A stretch of 64,000 nucleotides of DNA from positions 62,001 through 126,000 of the forward strand of contig PHBH01000017.1 in NCBI GenBank assembly GCA_002840535.1, written 5' to 3'. The translations under genes were made by a program, and so were the position numbers. The notes below the pieces were generated by a model. The model ran no database searches. It saw only the letters and a program-made list of their open reading frames with translations, and was not told the DNA's origin. The stretch is from Deltaproteobacteria bacterium HGW-Deltaproteobacteria-15 (lineage in GTDB: Bacteria > Desulfobacterota > DSM-4660 > Desulfatiglandales > HGW-15). Below, in pieces: positions 24,632 through 33,103 of the stretch (its first letter is position 1; each line of letters starts with the position of its first letter).

Positions 24632-24692
24632 GCACGCCAAGCGTAAGGCAAACCTTTAGCTTTCTTTGCGTCCTTCGCGCCTTCGCGGTTCA
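24613..24692 (+). repeat. Repeat family A, copy A7, lacking the large hairpin
   Basis: Both arms are present (TAAACCGCCAAGACGCTAAG; TCCTTCGCGCCTTCGCGGTTCA) but the centre is reduced to about 30 nt with only a short AAGG/CCTT stem. It is the shortest copy and the last (rightmost) in the window, and may represent a hairpin-deletion form. Confidence 0.8.
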
Positions 24693-24699
24693 AAAACAA

Positions 24700-24741
24700 A
24701 CAGGGCGTCCTGTGAGTACAAGACGCCCTGTTCATTTTTTT
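24700..24741 (+). terminator. Rho-independent terminator after the radical SAM gene
   Basis: ACAGGGCGTC (24700-24709) pairs perfectly with GACGCCCTGT (24722-24731) over a 12-nt loop, followed by TCATTTTTTT. A clear intrinsic terminator, in contrast to the family A hairpins. Confidence 0.85.
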
Positions 24742-25031
24742 GGACTAAGTGTGGAGTCGGTGTTACTTGCCGGCCGAACCGAGTTACAGTGGTTCTAATT
24801 AGGGAAGAGTTCCTGTTGATTATCGAATATTCCCCTGTAGCTCCCTGATTGGCATATGGGCTCGCACAGGTGAATCGGCGCTAATCGCTCCTCTCACCGA
24901 TCCGTGATCATTTCATTCTCGATCGCTTCAGATATCCTTCTTCCTATCAAGAATGCAAGACGTCTATTGTAGTGTCTGCCTGCAATATAATTTTCTTTTG
25001 CGGCAGCTTGTTCACATCAAAGGTTATCTCG
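24742..25031. other. Non-coding boundary between backbone and polysaccharide locus
   Basis: 290 bp with no supported ORF, tRNA or repeat of families A-D. It marks the change from mixed-strand, repeat-rich backbone to the minus-strand polysaccharide block. No attachment-site-like repeat was found. Confidence 0.5.
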
Positions 25032-25580
25032 TTATTTTTTCCGGAACACGAACATATTGTTTAGTCCCAATTGGAACTTATTTTCATATAACAACTGGAA
25101 ACTTCCAGAAGGAAATATTTCACGGATCTTTGAAATGTCAAATCCATGGTGTTCGTCCAGTGTTTCCGCATCCACCAATCGCAACGAACGGAGTACTCCT
25201 AATATCCGATCAACATATTTAGAAGGCACCGTAATAATGACATATCCTCCCGGATTAAGAAGACTGGAGCAGATCTCACAGCATCGGTCAAGAGCCTCTT
25301 TGGGGAAGTGCTCTAGCACGGCCAGCATGGTTATTACATCAAATTTTTCCGAAAGGGGTACCTCATCTGGGAATTCCGCAGGGATGATCCGGTAACGGCC
25401 GCGTTCCATCACTTTGAGCAACCGGGAGTCCATGCCGATCCCAAATCGAATGCGGTCCCCCAGCATCTCGAAGAGTTGGCCACGCGCGGTTCCGACGTCT
25501 AAGAGAGTCGACCGCTTCGGGACAAAGGGCACGATTTTTGACATGCGCCATCCCTGAAGGTACCGGTCCAAGAATTTCAT
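25032..25580 (-). CDS. Class I SAM-dependent methyltransferase
   Basis: A 182-residue methyltransferase: LLDVGTARGQLFEMLGD is SAM-binding motif I, FDVITMLAVLEHFPKE motif II/III, LLNPGGYVIITVPS motif post-III. It is the last gene of the minus-strand locus before the backbone, 15 nt after the next methyltransferase. Probably acts on sugar or lipid-linked glycan; the substrate cannot be told. Confidence 0.8.
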   Translation of the reverse strand: MKFLDRYLQGWRMSKIVPFVPKRSTLLDVGTARGQLFEMLGDRIRFGIGMDSRLLKVMERGRYRIIPAEFPDEVPLSEKFDVITMLAVLEHFPKEALDRCCEICSSLLNPGGYVIITVPSKYVDRILGVLRSLRLVDAETLDEHHGFDISKIREIFPSGSFQLLYENKFQLGLNNMFVFRKK

Positions 25581-25595
25581 CTTGATCTTCTCATC

Positions 25596-26198
25596 TTATG
25601 AGAGGATAGCCTTTGCTATAAAATGCAGAGACCTGTCGAAAAACATGCTTGCCGGCCACGGGTACAACCCCAGATGCTCCCTCCAATCCGTAACCGTCAT
25701 CCCCAGAGAAGAAAACGCCGTCTGCCATTCTTTCCTGTTCCAGTAGTTGTAGGTCAAGGAAACACCAAATCTCCTGTTCCCGGTGTTATCCATAAACCGT
25801 AGAGTCGAGTTGGCAAGCATCCCCTCCCGAAGATGATCCTTAAGGATCATGCAGTCCCTAGTGACCCGTCTAACTTCGTGGAGTAATGCCATAGGATCCT
25901 CCAGATGGTGCAAGACATCTACTAACAAAACAACATCAAAGTGAGAATCGGTGAAAGGGAATCGAACACCGTCGTAAAACGCTACCTGAATATGGGGCGC
26001 TTCTCGCATCAACACATCAATTCCCTGGATGGAGACGTCGCGGCGCTGTTGCATGATCAAGTAATCGAGAAAACCGTCTCCGCAACCGACATCCAGGATA
26101 TTGGCGTTTTTGGGTATGAGGGAGGACAGGTGTTGGCTCAGGATCCGAATCCGGTGCCCATATACAAATTTTTCATGGATCCATTCGATAAGAATCAT
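25596..26198 (-). CDS. Class I SAM-dependent methyltransferase
   Basis: A 200-residue protein: ILDVGCGDGFLDYLIMQ (motif I), FDVVLLVDVLHHLEDP and VTRDCMILKDHL. The C-terminal part (YNYWNRKEWQTAFSSLGM) resembles methyltransferases found next to DPM1-like glycosyltransferases. Its ATG overlaps the stop of the upstream glycosyltransferase by 4 nt, suggesting translational coupling. Confidence 0.82.
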   Translation of the reverse strand: MILIEWIHEKFVYGHRIRILSQHLSSLIPKNANILDVGCGDGFLDYLIMQQRRDVSIQGIDVLMREAPHIQVAFYDGVRFPFTDSHFDVVLLVDVLHHLEDPMALLHEVRRVTRDCMILKDHLREGMLANSTLRFMDNTGNRRFGVSLTYNYWNRKEWQTAFSSLGMTVTDWREHLGLYPWPASMFFDRSLHFIAKAILS

Positions 26199-27355
26199 CT
26201 TCGCCTCAGTCTCAAAATGCCGAACAGGAAGCTCGAAAATATCATTTGCACCCCTAGCATCAACACCGTCAGGGACGGAATGGCTATCCTCATGGTGACC
26301 TCAAAATCAAGAGCACCAAAAGAGACATTACGCCAAATAAAAAACGTGTAGAAAGATCCCACACAGCCAATGATGCTCAGGATCACTCCTACTATCAGTC
26401 CAATCTCCAACTTCACATATCTGCTTATGGATTCGAACCCTTTTGATGAGGGCATTAGCCCCTCAATAACGGCAAACGTCCTGCCTACAAGCGCAAAAAC
26501 GATGCACTGAAATCCCAAGATAAGCCCCATAGCTGCGTAAAGTAGGCTATGCAGGTCAAATGTTATGCCGTATATCCGTAGCGGACCACTAATCACCGAA
26601 CCTCCAATTATTAAGCCAAGGAGCATAAGGATCAACCCCGGGTACAAAAAAAGCCAATTGGGGCTGTACAGCAGCAGAAACCGTAAGTGTCGCCAGCCAT
26701 CACTCCAAGGTCGCAGATGAGATCGGCGGCTTCTTCCGTCTGGAGACAGCGTGGTGGGTACTTCCGCAATCCTCATATCATACAGGGCGGCCTTAACCAC
26801 CATTTCACTAGCGAACTCCATGCCTGTTGTATGAAGATCCATCTTTTGAGCTACAGCTTTCGCAAAACCTCGAAGTCCGCAATGAAAGTCACCGCAGGTT
26901 CCTCTGAAAAGAATTCGCCCGATGCCAGACAGGACGGGATTGCCGAGGTATCGGTGAAGTCGCGGCATGGCTTTGGGCAAAATCCCGCCTCGGAACCGGT
27001 TCCCCATCACCAAATCGTACCCTTCTCTCAGTTTCTCCAAAAAAGGGTCCAAATTCAAGAAATCGTAGCTGCCATCCGCGTCACCCATAACAATGTATTT
27101 CCCTCTTGCTGCTCTAATTCCACCCATAATGGCGCTTCCATACCCCTTGTGCTCAACATATATGACTATGGCGCCGGCCTTCTCGGCTAGATCCTGGGAA
27201 CCGTCGGTGCTTCCGTTATCTGCTATGATCACTTCACCGTTCACCGAGGACCGCCTTAGAAATGTCAAAGCTTTGCTTATACACCCCGCCACCGTTTCCG
27301 CCTCATTCAAACAAGGCATCACAATGCTCAGTTCTAAGGAATTGTCATCGCTCAT
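26195..27355 (-). CDS. GT2 glycosyltransferase, DPM1/polyprenyl-phosphate type, with C-terminal TM domain
   Basis: A 386-residue protein. Residues 1-230 are a GT-A domain: LSIVMPCLNEAETVAGCI, IIADNGSTDGSQ, GDADGSYDF (the D-x-D-like metal site) and GLRGFAKA. Residues about 230-380 contain four hydrophobic segments (LYPGLILMLLGLIIGG, LLYAAMGLILGFQCI, LIVGVILSIIGCVG, IPSLTVLMLGVQMIFSS), as in GtrB/DPMS-III enzymes. Such proteins charge undecaprenyl phosphate with one sugar for later periplasmic transfer. Overlaps both neighbours by 4 nt. Confidence 0.88.
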   Translation of the reverse strand: MSDDNSLELSIVMPCLNEAETVAGCISKALTFLRRSSVNGEVIIADNGSTDGSQDLAEKAGAIVIYVEHKGYGSAIMGGIRAARGKYIVMGDADGSYDFLNLDPFLEKLREGYDLVMGNRFRGGILPKAMPRLHRYLGNPVLSGIGRILFRGTCGDFHCGLRGFAKAVAQKMDLHTTGMEFASEMVVKAALYDMRIAEVPTTLSPDGRSRRSHLRPWSDGWRHLRFLLLYSPNWLFLYPGLILMLLGLIIGGSVISGPLRIYGITFDLHSLLYAAMGLILGFQCIVFALVGRTFAVIEGLMPSSKGFESISRYVKLEIGLIVGVILSIIGCVGSFYTFFIWRNVSFGALDFEVTMRIAIPSLTVLMLGVQMIFSSFLFGILRLRRR

Positions 27356-28047
27356 ACAGAGTCACCCTTAGGCGCAGGTTTTCCTGCCGCTTGAATCAGG
27401 ACACACCGCAACGGATATAGTCGGCCAGGTATTTCCATTTTAGGAAATAAAACAGGTGCGGGCCTGAGACGCTTACCGGTTGGTATGGTTTCGATCCGAA
27501 CAATAACAAACCCCTGATCAAAGAGTAATGAACGCAAAGATCGAATTGAAAAGAACCGCAACTCCGGCTTTCTTAGTGCTTTGAGCAAATAAAACAGAAC
27601 AGGCCTCAGCATGTTTTGTATTATTTCAACGCCTCGGGGGACTACCACCTCACCGACCAAAAGCTTCCCGTCGTCATTCAGTTTGCAACGTGCTATCCTG
27701 AGGGAACCCTTCAGTTTTCTATCATCGGTTAGGTGGTGAAAAAGAAACTGGGCCAATATGCAGTCAGCCTTTCCTTCCAACCTGATATTGTAGAAATCGC
27801 CGTAAATAAAGTCGATTCTATTTTCTGTTAGGACCTTGTTCTTAAAAAGAATGTCCACACAGATCACTTTTGCAAGTGTATCGGTATCATAGTTAATGAT
27901 CCCTCCGTTACCAAAATCAACTACGCGTCCAAAAAGGACTTTATTCAGACTCTTGGCCATGTTTTGATATAGTTCCGAATTATACTCGGATGCATCTACA
28001 TATTCATCCCAGATCTCGGTAAAATAGGATTTGTTGCTCAACGTCAT
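27352..28047 (-). CDS. Probable class I methyltransferase, divergent
   Basis: A 231-residue protein with FGRVVDFGNGGIINYDTDT in place of the usual motif I, then KVICVDILFKN, ADCILAQFLFHHLTDDRK and LNDDGKLLVGEVVVP. The fold pattern is methyltransferase-like, but the glycine-rich loop is altered. Coupled to the GT2 gene by a 4-nt overlap. The role may be as a small-molecule or glycan methylase, or a non-catalytic homologue. Confidence 0.65.
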   Translation of the reverse strand: MTLSNKSYFTEIWDEYVDASEYNSELYQNMAKSLNKVLFGRVVDFGNGGIINYDTDTLAKVICVDILFKNKVLTENRIDFIYGDFYNIRLEGKADCILAQFLFHHLTDDRKLKGSLRIARCKLNDDGKLLVGEVVVPRGVEIIQNMLRPVLFYLLKALRKPELRFFSIRSLRSLLFDQGFVIVRIETIPTGKRLRPAPVLFPKMEIPGRLYPLRCVLIQAAGKPAPKGDSV

Positions 28048-28352
28048 TCAATCTATTCTCGATGATTGATTTCCCGGAGAGGTTCGGCTCCATCCAGGAT
28101 GCCGCAGATTCTGGTCATCGATTCTTCACTTGGTACAACGAAGGGAACCGTCATTCAGGAATAGCTTTCATGTCTCAGGAGCAAGTGCACCATAATGGGT
28201 AGCCAAAGACACCACGGCTCCATGTGCTCAGGTTCTCCCTGCAGCTTTTAAACGAAGCCAATGAAGGTGCGGAGGCAGACCATAGATGAGGGCAGGGAGA
28301 CTGTCAAAAAAGTGTTAACCGTTCCAGGATGATTTGATCAGAGACATGTCTT
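28048..28352. other. Non-coding gap
   Basis: 305 bp with no supported gene or repeat. No promoter or terminator could be assigned with confidence. Confidence 0.4.
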
Positions 28353-29810
28353 TCAGATCGAGGTCTTTAGTCGCAACTGCAACATTAAAGAATGTGCGAA
28401 GCTAATACCCACCACGTACCATTCTCTATGCATCAAATTGCTAAAGTAAGCTATGACCAAACAGCAAAATATAAAAACTGTTGAGACCTTAGCGGTGTCT
28501 CTACTAGTCCATGAAAAACTCAGAAATATGGGATAAATCATCCAGATTATCCAGAATATGGTCCAAATAATGCCGCCAGAGCATAACATTATCAAATAGG
28601 TACTATGAGGAGGAAAATTAGCTTCGTTCCATTTTGCTATCCCCTCCAGTGGTAGATCATATGACTCAATTGCCGAAGATAGGAGCGAATCATCTCTAAA
28701 TTGTTGATACTTCTCTAAACTGCTTTTATATCCATCCCCATCTAGAATATCACCCGCAGTAAACATATGCCAGTATGCATCATGCACGGCGTAATACAAA
28801 GAAGGATTTTTCAGGTTAATATATGGGAATGTTTTCGTTACCGGAAAAATGCTGTAAAAAGTTGACATCAGACCAATAAAAGACACAAATACCGTAAAAA
28901 TGAGAGAACACAATAGAGTTCTCGAGATTCTTTTGGTTTTGACACCATAATAACACGCAAGCAATAGTATTATTATGGTAAAGGGCATATACCTGCCCCC
29001 TGCACCAATACACAATAGTATATAAATTCCGACAACAATGAAACTTTCTTTCTTGTGTTCCGTCGAATACTCCTTGACATAACTTATAAGGATAATGCCA
29101 ATAAAGAACAGATAGCTTGCGAAATTATTATAGTTTTTCATGTTAAACTTCAATCTTGCGACTAAAAGCTTACAAAAATTGGCATATGCATAATTATATG
29201 ATACTATTTTAGACCCAATCATATATGAGATGACACTGGAAATCAGAAGAGATAACAGTAAAATGAAAAAGAGACTTTTGCCGAGAAAAACACGTTCTTG
29301 TGTTCGAAGAGTGAGAAAGGCAACTGTGAATCCTAAATATACGTATACAAAATAGATTTGGCGGATCAGGAAGCGTACATCAAATGATGTAGAACGATAG
29401 ATAATTAATAAATAGATCAGGACGCCTGTATATAACAGAGGAACAATAAAGAGAGTTCTATTTTGATAAATAAAAGCGTAATATCTTATCAAAAGATAAA
29501 TAGCAAAAATGGAGTAGGCAATATGGAAAAGGCTTAGCCCATTAATAAGGAAGGCTTCAAATGTTATAATATGGTCCTGGAATTGGATAAATATGATAAG
29601 TACACAAATAGCAGTCGGGACGACATGAGATGTCCCAGGAATAACTTCGGGAGAATTGTTGGATGCGGTTTGCGAACAGGATATCAATTTTGCGTTCCTA
29701 CGTAGTTCGCCGTTTGGCGTAGAAGAAATGTGTTGGTGAAGAATTCTTGGCCGGGGATCAGCGAGACAACAGCCTTCGGTGCATTCACGGGCGGGACTTC
29801 GCGCAGGCAT
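28353..29810 (-). CDS. O-antigen polymerase/ligase-like membrane protein
   Basis: About 12 hydrophobic segments between residues 65 and 480, with a large extracytoplasmic loop (about 330-410) before the last helices, as in Wzy polymerases and O-antigen ligases. The coding bases 28380-29650 are visibly more AT-rich than both flanks. The first about 55 residues (MPARSPARECTEGCCLADP and on) are compositionally different and lack hydrophobic sequence, so the true start may be internal; no ATG lies close, only TTG or other weak starts. The frame may therefore have a damaged or recombined 5' end. Confidence 0.7.
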   Translation of the reverse strand: MPARSPARECTEGCCLADPRPRILHQHISSTPNGELRRNAKLISCSQTASNNSPEVIPGTSHVVPTAICVLIIFIQFQDHIITFEAFLINGLSLFHIAYSIFAIYLLIRYYAFIYQNRTLFIVPLLYTGVLIYLLIIYRSTSFDVRFLIRQIYFVYVYLGFTVAFLTLRTQERVFLGKSLFFILLLSLLISSVISYMIGSKIVSYNYAYANFCKLLVARLKFNMKNYNNFASYLFFIGIILISYVKEYSTEHKKESFIVVGIYILLCIGAGGRYMPFTIIILLLACYYGVKTKRISRTLLCSLIFTVFVSFIGLMSTFYSIFPVTKTFPYINLKNPSLYYAVHDAYWHMFTAGDILDGDGYKSSLEKYQQFRDDSLLSSAIESYDLPLEGIAKWNEANFPPHSTYLIMLCSGGIIWTIFWIIWMIYPIFLSFSWTSRDTAKVSTVFIFCCLVIAYFSNLMHREWYVVGISFAHSLMLQLRLKTSI

Positions 29811-30265
29811 TAACGAGGAGGCTGAAAATCACGGGCAGGAGGGGGTCTGGTGTCGTAAATTGAATGCTACAACTGATCCCGATTACGGCGGAAGTCAGCT
29901 TCAACCGTGGTACTTCACCCGATGAAATTAGAAAAAACGGTTAGCGGTATATACTGTTCCCAGGACCTCTGTCAAGTGGAAGAAGAGAAGGAAGAAGATG
30001 AGGGTGTTGTGGGTAGTGTAAAGAAGTTTTCGCACTTTTGGTTATGGTGAACTCACAATGGTTATGCTGCCATTGTTTCTTGAAAGCATGAACAGTGAAG
30101 TTCATTTTCCGTCGCTGCATCCGTGATCGTTGTCTCGCGAAAGCAGGGACAGGGTTACAGATGGGAACCTTGAGCACCATTGAAAACAAGGAGAGGGTCT
30201 TGTGAGTAGCCTTGTGTTCGTTCTATGGGAGCCGAGGTTCCGAACCTCTGTCTACAATTGAGGTC
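29811..30265. other. Non-coding gap, possible gene remnants
   Basis: 455 bp without a convincing gene. A minus-strand ORF (29941-30189, 82 codons) has basic, low-complexity sequence and no family resemblance, so it was not called. GAGGTTCCGAACCTC at 30232-30246 is a short palindrome. It may be the scar of an insertion upstream of the AT-rich polymerase gene. Confidence 0.35.
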
Positions 30266-31414
30266 TTATCTCCACCTCACACCCCTGAAGATCGCATCCT
30301 CCCTGATGCAGGATCTATAGCGGAGCACTGTTTCCAGCATCTTGGCGATAACATCCTGTGTGAGATAGTGCGGTTTGAGTCCCAACTCCAAAAGACCGGT
30401 ATGGACGGGATTGTAGTAATGGTCCTCGGCCTCAATGCGGGGATTCTCTATTGGCTTGATCCGGACGCGAAGGCCCAGGCTGTTGCCGACCTGCTGAACC
30501 TTTTCAGCCAGGTCATTTACGCTGAAAGTCTCGACGAATTGATTGAAGACTCTTAATTCTCCTGCTTTTGCAGGATTCTCAATTGAGAGCCTCACACACT
30601 GAAGCGTGTCTTTGATGTTCAGATAGCCCCGCGTCTGGCCTCCCTTGCCATAGACTGTCAGCGGGTATCCTGCAACCGCCTGGACAGCGAACCGGTTGAT
30701 CACTGTCCCGAAGATCTCATCATAGTTGAAAAACGGTGACAGCTTTTCCCTTCCCTCGTTCTCGTCGGTTTCAAGTCCATACACAGGTCCTTGCATGAGG
30801 TCTGTTACCCTCAATCCCCACATGCGGACATAGAACCAGAGCAGATCGGTGTCCATGATCTTTGTCGTGTGATAAAGGCTCCCTGCCTGTCTTGGATAGA
30901 GGAACCTCTGCTTACGGCCCTTGTGTTCAACGTCGATCCATCCTTCCTCAATATCGATGTTGGGGGTGCCGTACTCGCCCATTGTGCCCAGCTTTACAAT
31001 GTGCGCGTCCGGGCAGAATTCCTTGACAGCGAAGATCGTGTTTATTGTAACGTCCAGGTTGTTGTCCAGTGTGAATTTTGCCGCGCGGCGGTTGAGCATG
31101 GAATAGGGGGCTGCCGGTTGCTCGGCATAGTGGACGATAGCCTCGGGAGTGAATTTCCTGAAAACCTCCTCCACGAAATCCCACTCGCACAAATCGCCCA
31201 AGAAAAGCCGAATTTCATGACCCGAAACGCTCTGCCACAAATTCGCCCGCTCATGAAGGTTGGGCACCTCAAACAACGGCTCCACGTTCTCCTCGCGGCA
31301 CACTCGCCGACGCAGGTAATTATCGACAACCGCCACTTCATGTCCCTTTGCAGTCAGGTTCATGGCAGTGGGCCAGCCCAGGTAACCGTCACCACCCAAA
31401 ATTAGTACGCGCAT
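30266..31414 (-). CDS. UDP-sulfoquinovose synthase-like (SQD1/SqdB) epimerase
   Basis: A 382-residue SDR. Start at MRVLILGGDGYLGW; the 16 codons upstream lie in an AT-rich repeat. GGDGYLGWPTAMNL with VVDNYLRRR is the SQD1 signature. KLGTMGEYGTPNIDIEEGW carries the conserved Thr and Glu of the plant enzyme's active site, and YHTTK supplies Tyr and Lys. VYGKGGQTRGYLNIKDT and HYYNPVHTGLLELGL also match SQD1. Known members add sulfite to UDP-glucose to form UDP-sulfoquinovose. In this locus a glycan rather than lipid end product is likely. Confidence 0.85.
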   Translation of the reverse strand: MRVLILGGDGYLGWPTAMNLTAKGHEVAVVDNYLRRRVCREENVEPLFEVPNLHERANLWQSVSGHEIRLFLGDLCEWDFVEEVFRKFTPEAIVHYAEQPAAPYSMLNRRAAKFTLDNNLDVTINTIFAVKEFCPDAHIVKLGTMGEYGTPNIDIEEGWIDVEHKGRKQRFLYPRQAGSLYHTTKIMDTDLLWFYVRMWGLRVTDLMQGPVYGLETDENEGREKLSPFFNYDEIFGTVINRFAVQAVAGYPLTVYGKGGQTRGYLNIKDTLQCVRLSIENPAKAGELRVFNQFVETFSVNDLAEKVQQVGNSLGLRVRIKPIENPRIEAEDHYYNPVHTGLLELGLKPHYLTQDVIAKMLETVLRYRSCIREDAIFRGVRWR

Positions 31415-31433
31415 ATCAGGTCTCTCGCAAATC

Positions 31434-31460
31434 CGAATATCGAAATCCGAAATCCGAAAC
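31434..31460. repeat. Left terminal inverted repeat of the four-helix-bundle cassette
   Basis: A 27-nt AT-rich tract of CGAAATCCGAAATCCGAAAC type. Its reverse complement matches 31929-31955 at 22 of 27 positions. It lies just upstream of the SQD1-like start codon. Confidence 0.6.
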
Positions 31461-31551
31461 AATTTACAAAATTCAAATGCTCAAATTTCAAAAAAACTTC
31501 GGCATTGAACACTTGAATTCGTTAGAGCTTCCGATTTGGAATTTCGAGTGT

Positions 31552-31920
31552 TTAGATATCTGTTTTCTTTAAAATAGATCCGAAAATGCTCGTCAGCTCC
31601 GTAGACTCTCGAATCAAGTCAATCCGTTCGGCATCAAGAGACGAATCACCTCTCACGTCAAGCAGTCTGAGCCAGTAACTACTCTCTTTGGCCTCTTTAC
31701 GGCATATTCTTATTCTCATCCTGAAATCCTTTTTACTCAGCGCTTCATTGGCTTCGATGTAGTTTGCGCCTGCAGAACCAGAGGCTCTCACCAGTTGCTT
31801 TATGTCCTCAATATTGGCCAAAGTCTTAGGCACCCTCTTGACAAAATCCCTTATTCGTAAGGCAAACGCTTCTGTCCTCTGTTCAAGATCGTATTTTTTC
31901 CGACTTGGTGTTTCGATCAT
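31552..31920 (-). CDS. Four-helix bundle protein (S23/IVS family)
   Basis: A 122-residue all-helical protein of the family first found as the ORF of intervening sequences in 23S rRNA genes and related to Avd of diversity-generating retroelements. Typical: LEQRTEAFALRIRDFVKRVP at the start, LVRASGSAGANYIEANEALS, KKDFRMRIRICRKEAKESSYWLRLL (about residues 64-88), and a C-terminal TELTSIFGSILKK. It interrupts a run of sugar genes and is flanked by inverted AT-rich repeats (31434-31460, 31929-31955). No reverse transcriptase or variable repeat was seen, so it is not part of a DGR here. Confidence 0.88.
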   Translation of the reverse strand: MIETPSRKKYDLEQRTEAFALRIRDFVKRVPKTLANIEDIKQLVRASGSAGANYIEANEALSKKDFRMRIRICRKEAKESSYWLRLLDVRGDSSLDAERIDLIRESTELTSIFGSILKKTDI

Positions 31921-31928
31921 TTGGATTT

Positions 31929-31955
31929 GTTTAGAAATTAGGATTTCGAAATTCG
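31929..31955. repeat. Right terminal inverted repeat of the four-helix-bundle cassette
   Basis: GTTTAGAAATTAGGATTTCG and the following bases form the inverted partner of 31434-31460 (22 of 27 positions pair). It ends 8 nt before the stop of the next sugar gene (31964). Confidence 0.6.
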
Positions 31956-31963
31956 TGCTTTCT

Positions 31964-33049
31964 TTAGCCGTTTGGCCAGAACCTTTCCGCCGGGTGTGCG
32001 CTCTCGGAAGTATCCTCCTCCAGCAGGTGATTGCTGATCAAGAACTTCTTCAGCTGGTCTTTGGAAAGAGGTGTCTCATTCGCGGAGTGGTATGGGTTGG
32101 TAACCTCTCTGGACAGGGTCTTCGGATATCGATAATCGATGCTTCGAAAGCTGCGCCTGAAAGCGGGAACAATGACGAAGTAACGTTCGAGCTCCAGTGC
32201 TCTCCTTGTCTCCTCATGGTTCATCAATTCCTCATACATCTTTTCCCCCGGTTTGACCCCGATTTTCTCCACATGAATTTTTACAGGATCTTTACCGTAC
32301 CGGGGCGCCAACTCCTCGATCATGACCTGAGCAAGGTCAGTGATCCGGATCACGGGCATCTTGGTTACGAAAACCTCTCCCCCTTGCGCGAGGGCTGCAG
32401 AATCAATCACCAGTTGAACAGCATCCCTGATGCTCATGATAAACCGGGTCATTTCACGGTCGGTCAGCGTCACCGGTCCTCCCCTTCGGATCTGTTCGCG
32501 AAAAATCGGTATCACCGAACCCCTGGACCCCAGGACGTTACCGAATCGCGTGGAGGCAAAAACAGGGCCGTTTCCCCGAAGGTTCCCGTTGGCCGCGCTC
32601 ATCAGCCTCTCGCCCATCAATTTAGACGTCCCCATGACATTCGTTGGGTTAACCGCTTTGTCGGAGCTTGTAAAGATCACCCTCTCGACCTTGTTGTCGC
32701 TCGCTGCCGTGATGATGTTCTGAACACCCAGGATGTTTGTCTGCACTGCTTCCATGGGGGAGCGCTCGCAGAGGATGACATGCTTGAAGGCTGCAGTGTG
32801 GAAGACCACATCGGTCCCCCACATCATGCGAAGCAACTTGTCTCGGTCCCGCACATCGGCAAGGTAAAAGGAGGCATTCGGGAACTTCGAGAATCTCTGC
32901 TCGAGGAAGAAAAGCTCGCTCTCGTTATTGTCTATGCCCAGGAGGGCGTTTACATTGTGATCTTCCAATAACTGCCGTACCAACTCTCTTCCGACCGTTC
33001 CGCAAGCCCCTGTGACCAATATACGTTTGTTCCTGAAGAAATCATTCAT
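31964..33049 (-). CDS. Short CapD/WbpM-like NDP-sugar 4,6-dehydratase
   Basis: A 361-residue SDR. VTGACGTVGRELVRQLL is the NAD(P) loop, HTAAFKHV is conserved in CapD/WbpM, and SSDKAVNPTNVMGTSK has Met in place of the usual Tyr of Y-x3-K, a hallmark of the WbpM/CapD group. PGEKMYEELM near residue 275 also fits. These enzymes make UDP-4-keto-6-deoxy-HexNAc from UDP-GlcNAc, feeding QuiNAc, FucNAc or bacillosamine pathways. The N-terminal four-TM domain of full-length WbpM is absent. Confidence 0.85.
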   Translation of the reverse strand: MNDFFRNKRILVTGACGTVGRELVRQLLEDHNVNALLGIDNNESELFFLEQRFSKFPNASFYLADVRDRDKLLRMMWGTDVVFHTAAFKHVILCERSPMEAVQTNILGVQNIITAASDNKVERVIFTSSDKAVNPTNVMGTSKLMGERLMSAANGNLRGNGPVFASTRFGNVLGSRGSVIPIFREQIRRGGPVTLTDREMTRFIMSIRDAVQLVIDSAALAQGGEVFVTKMPVIRITDLAQVMIEELAPRYGKDPVKIHVEKIGVKPGEKMYEELMNHEETRRALELERYFVIVPAFRRSFRSIDYRYPKTLSREVTNPYHSANETPLSKDQLKKFLISNHLLEEDTSESAHPAERFWPNG

Positions 33050-33103
33050 CGTTTTCCTCGATGTCAGTTTTTGCCTATTTTCTGGGACGGAATAAGGTAT
33101 CTG

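Noticed and set aside
29941..30189. 82-codon minus-strand ORF as a gene
   Set aside because: Basic low-complexity product without family signal, in a disrupted intergenic region.
31552..31920. Diversity-generating retroelement accessory (Avd)
   Set aside because: The four-helix-bundle fold is shared, but no reverse transcriptase, template repeat or variable repeat was seen nearby.
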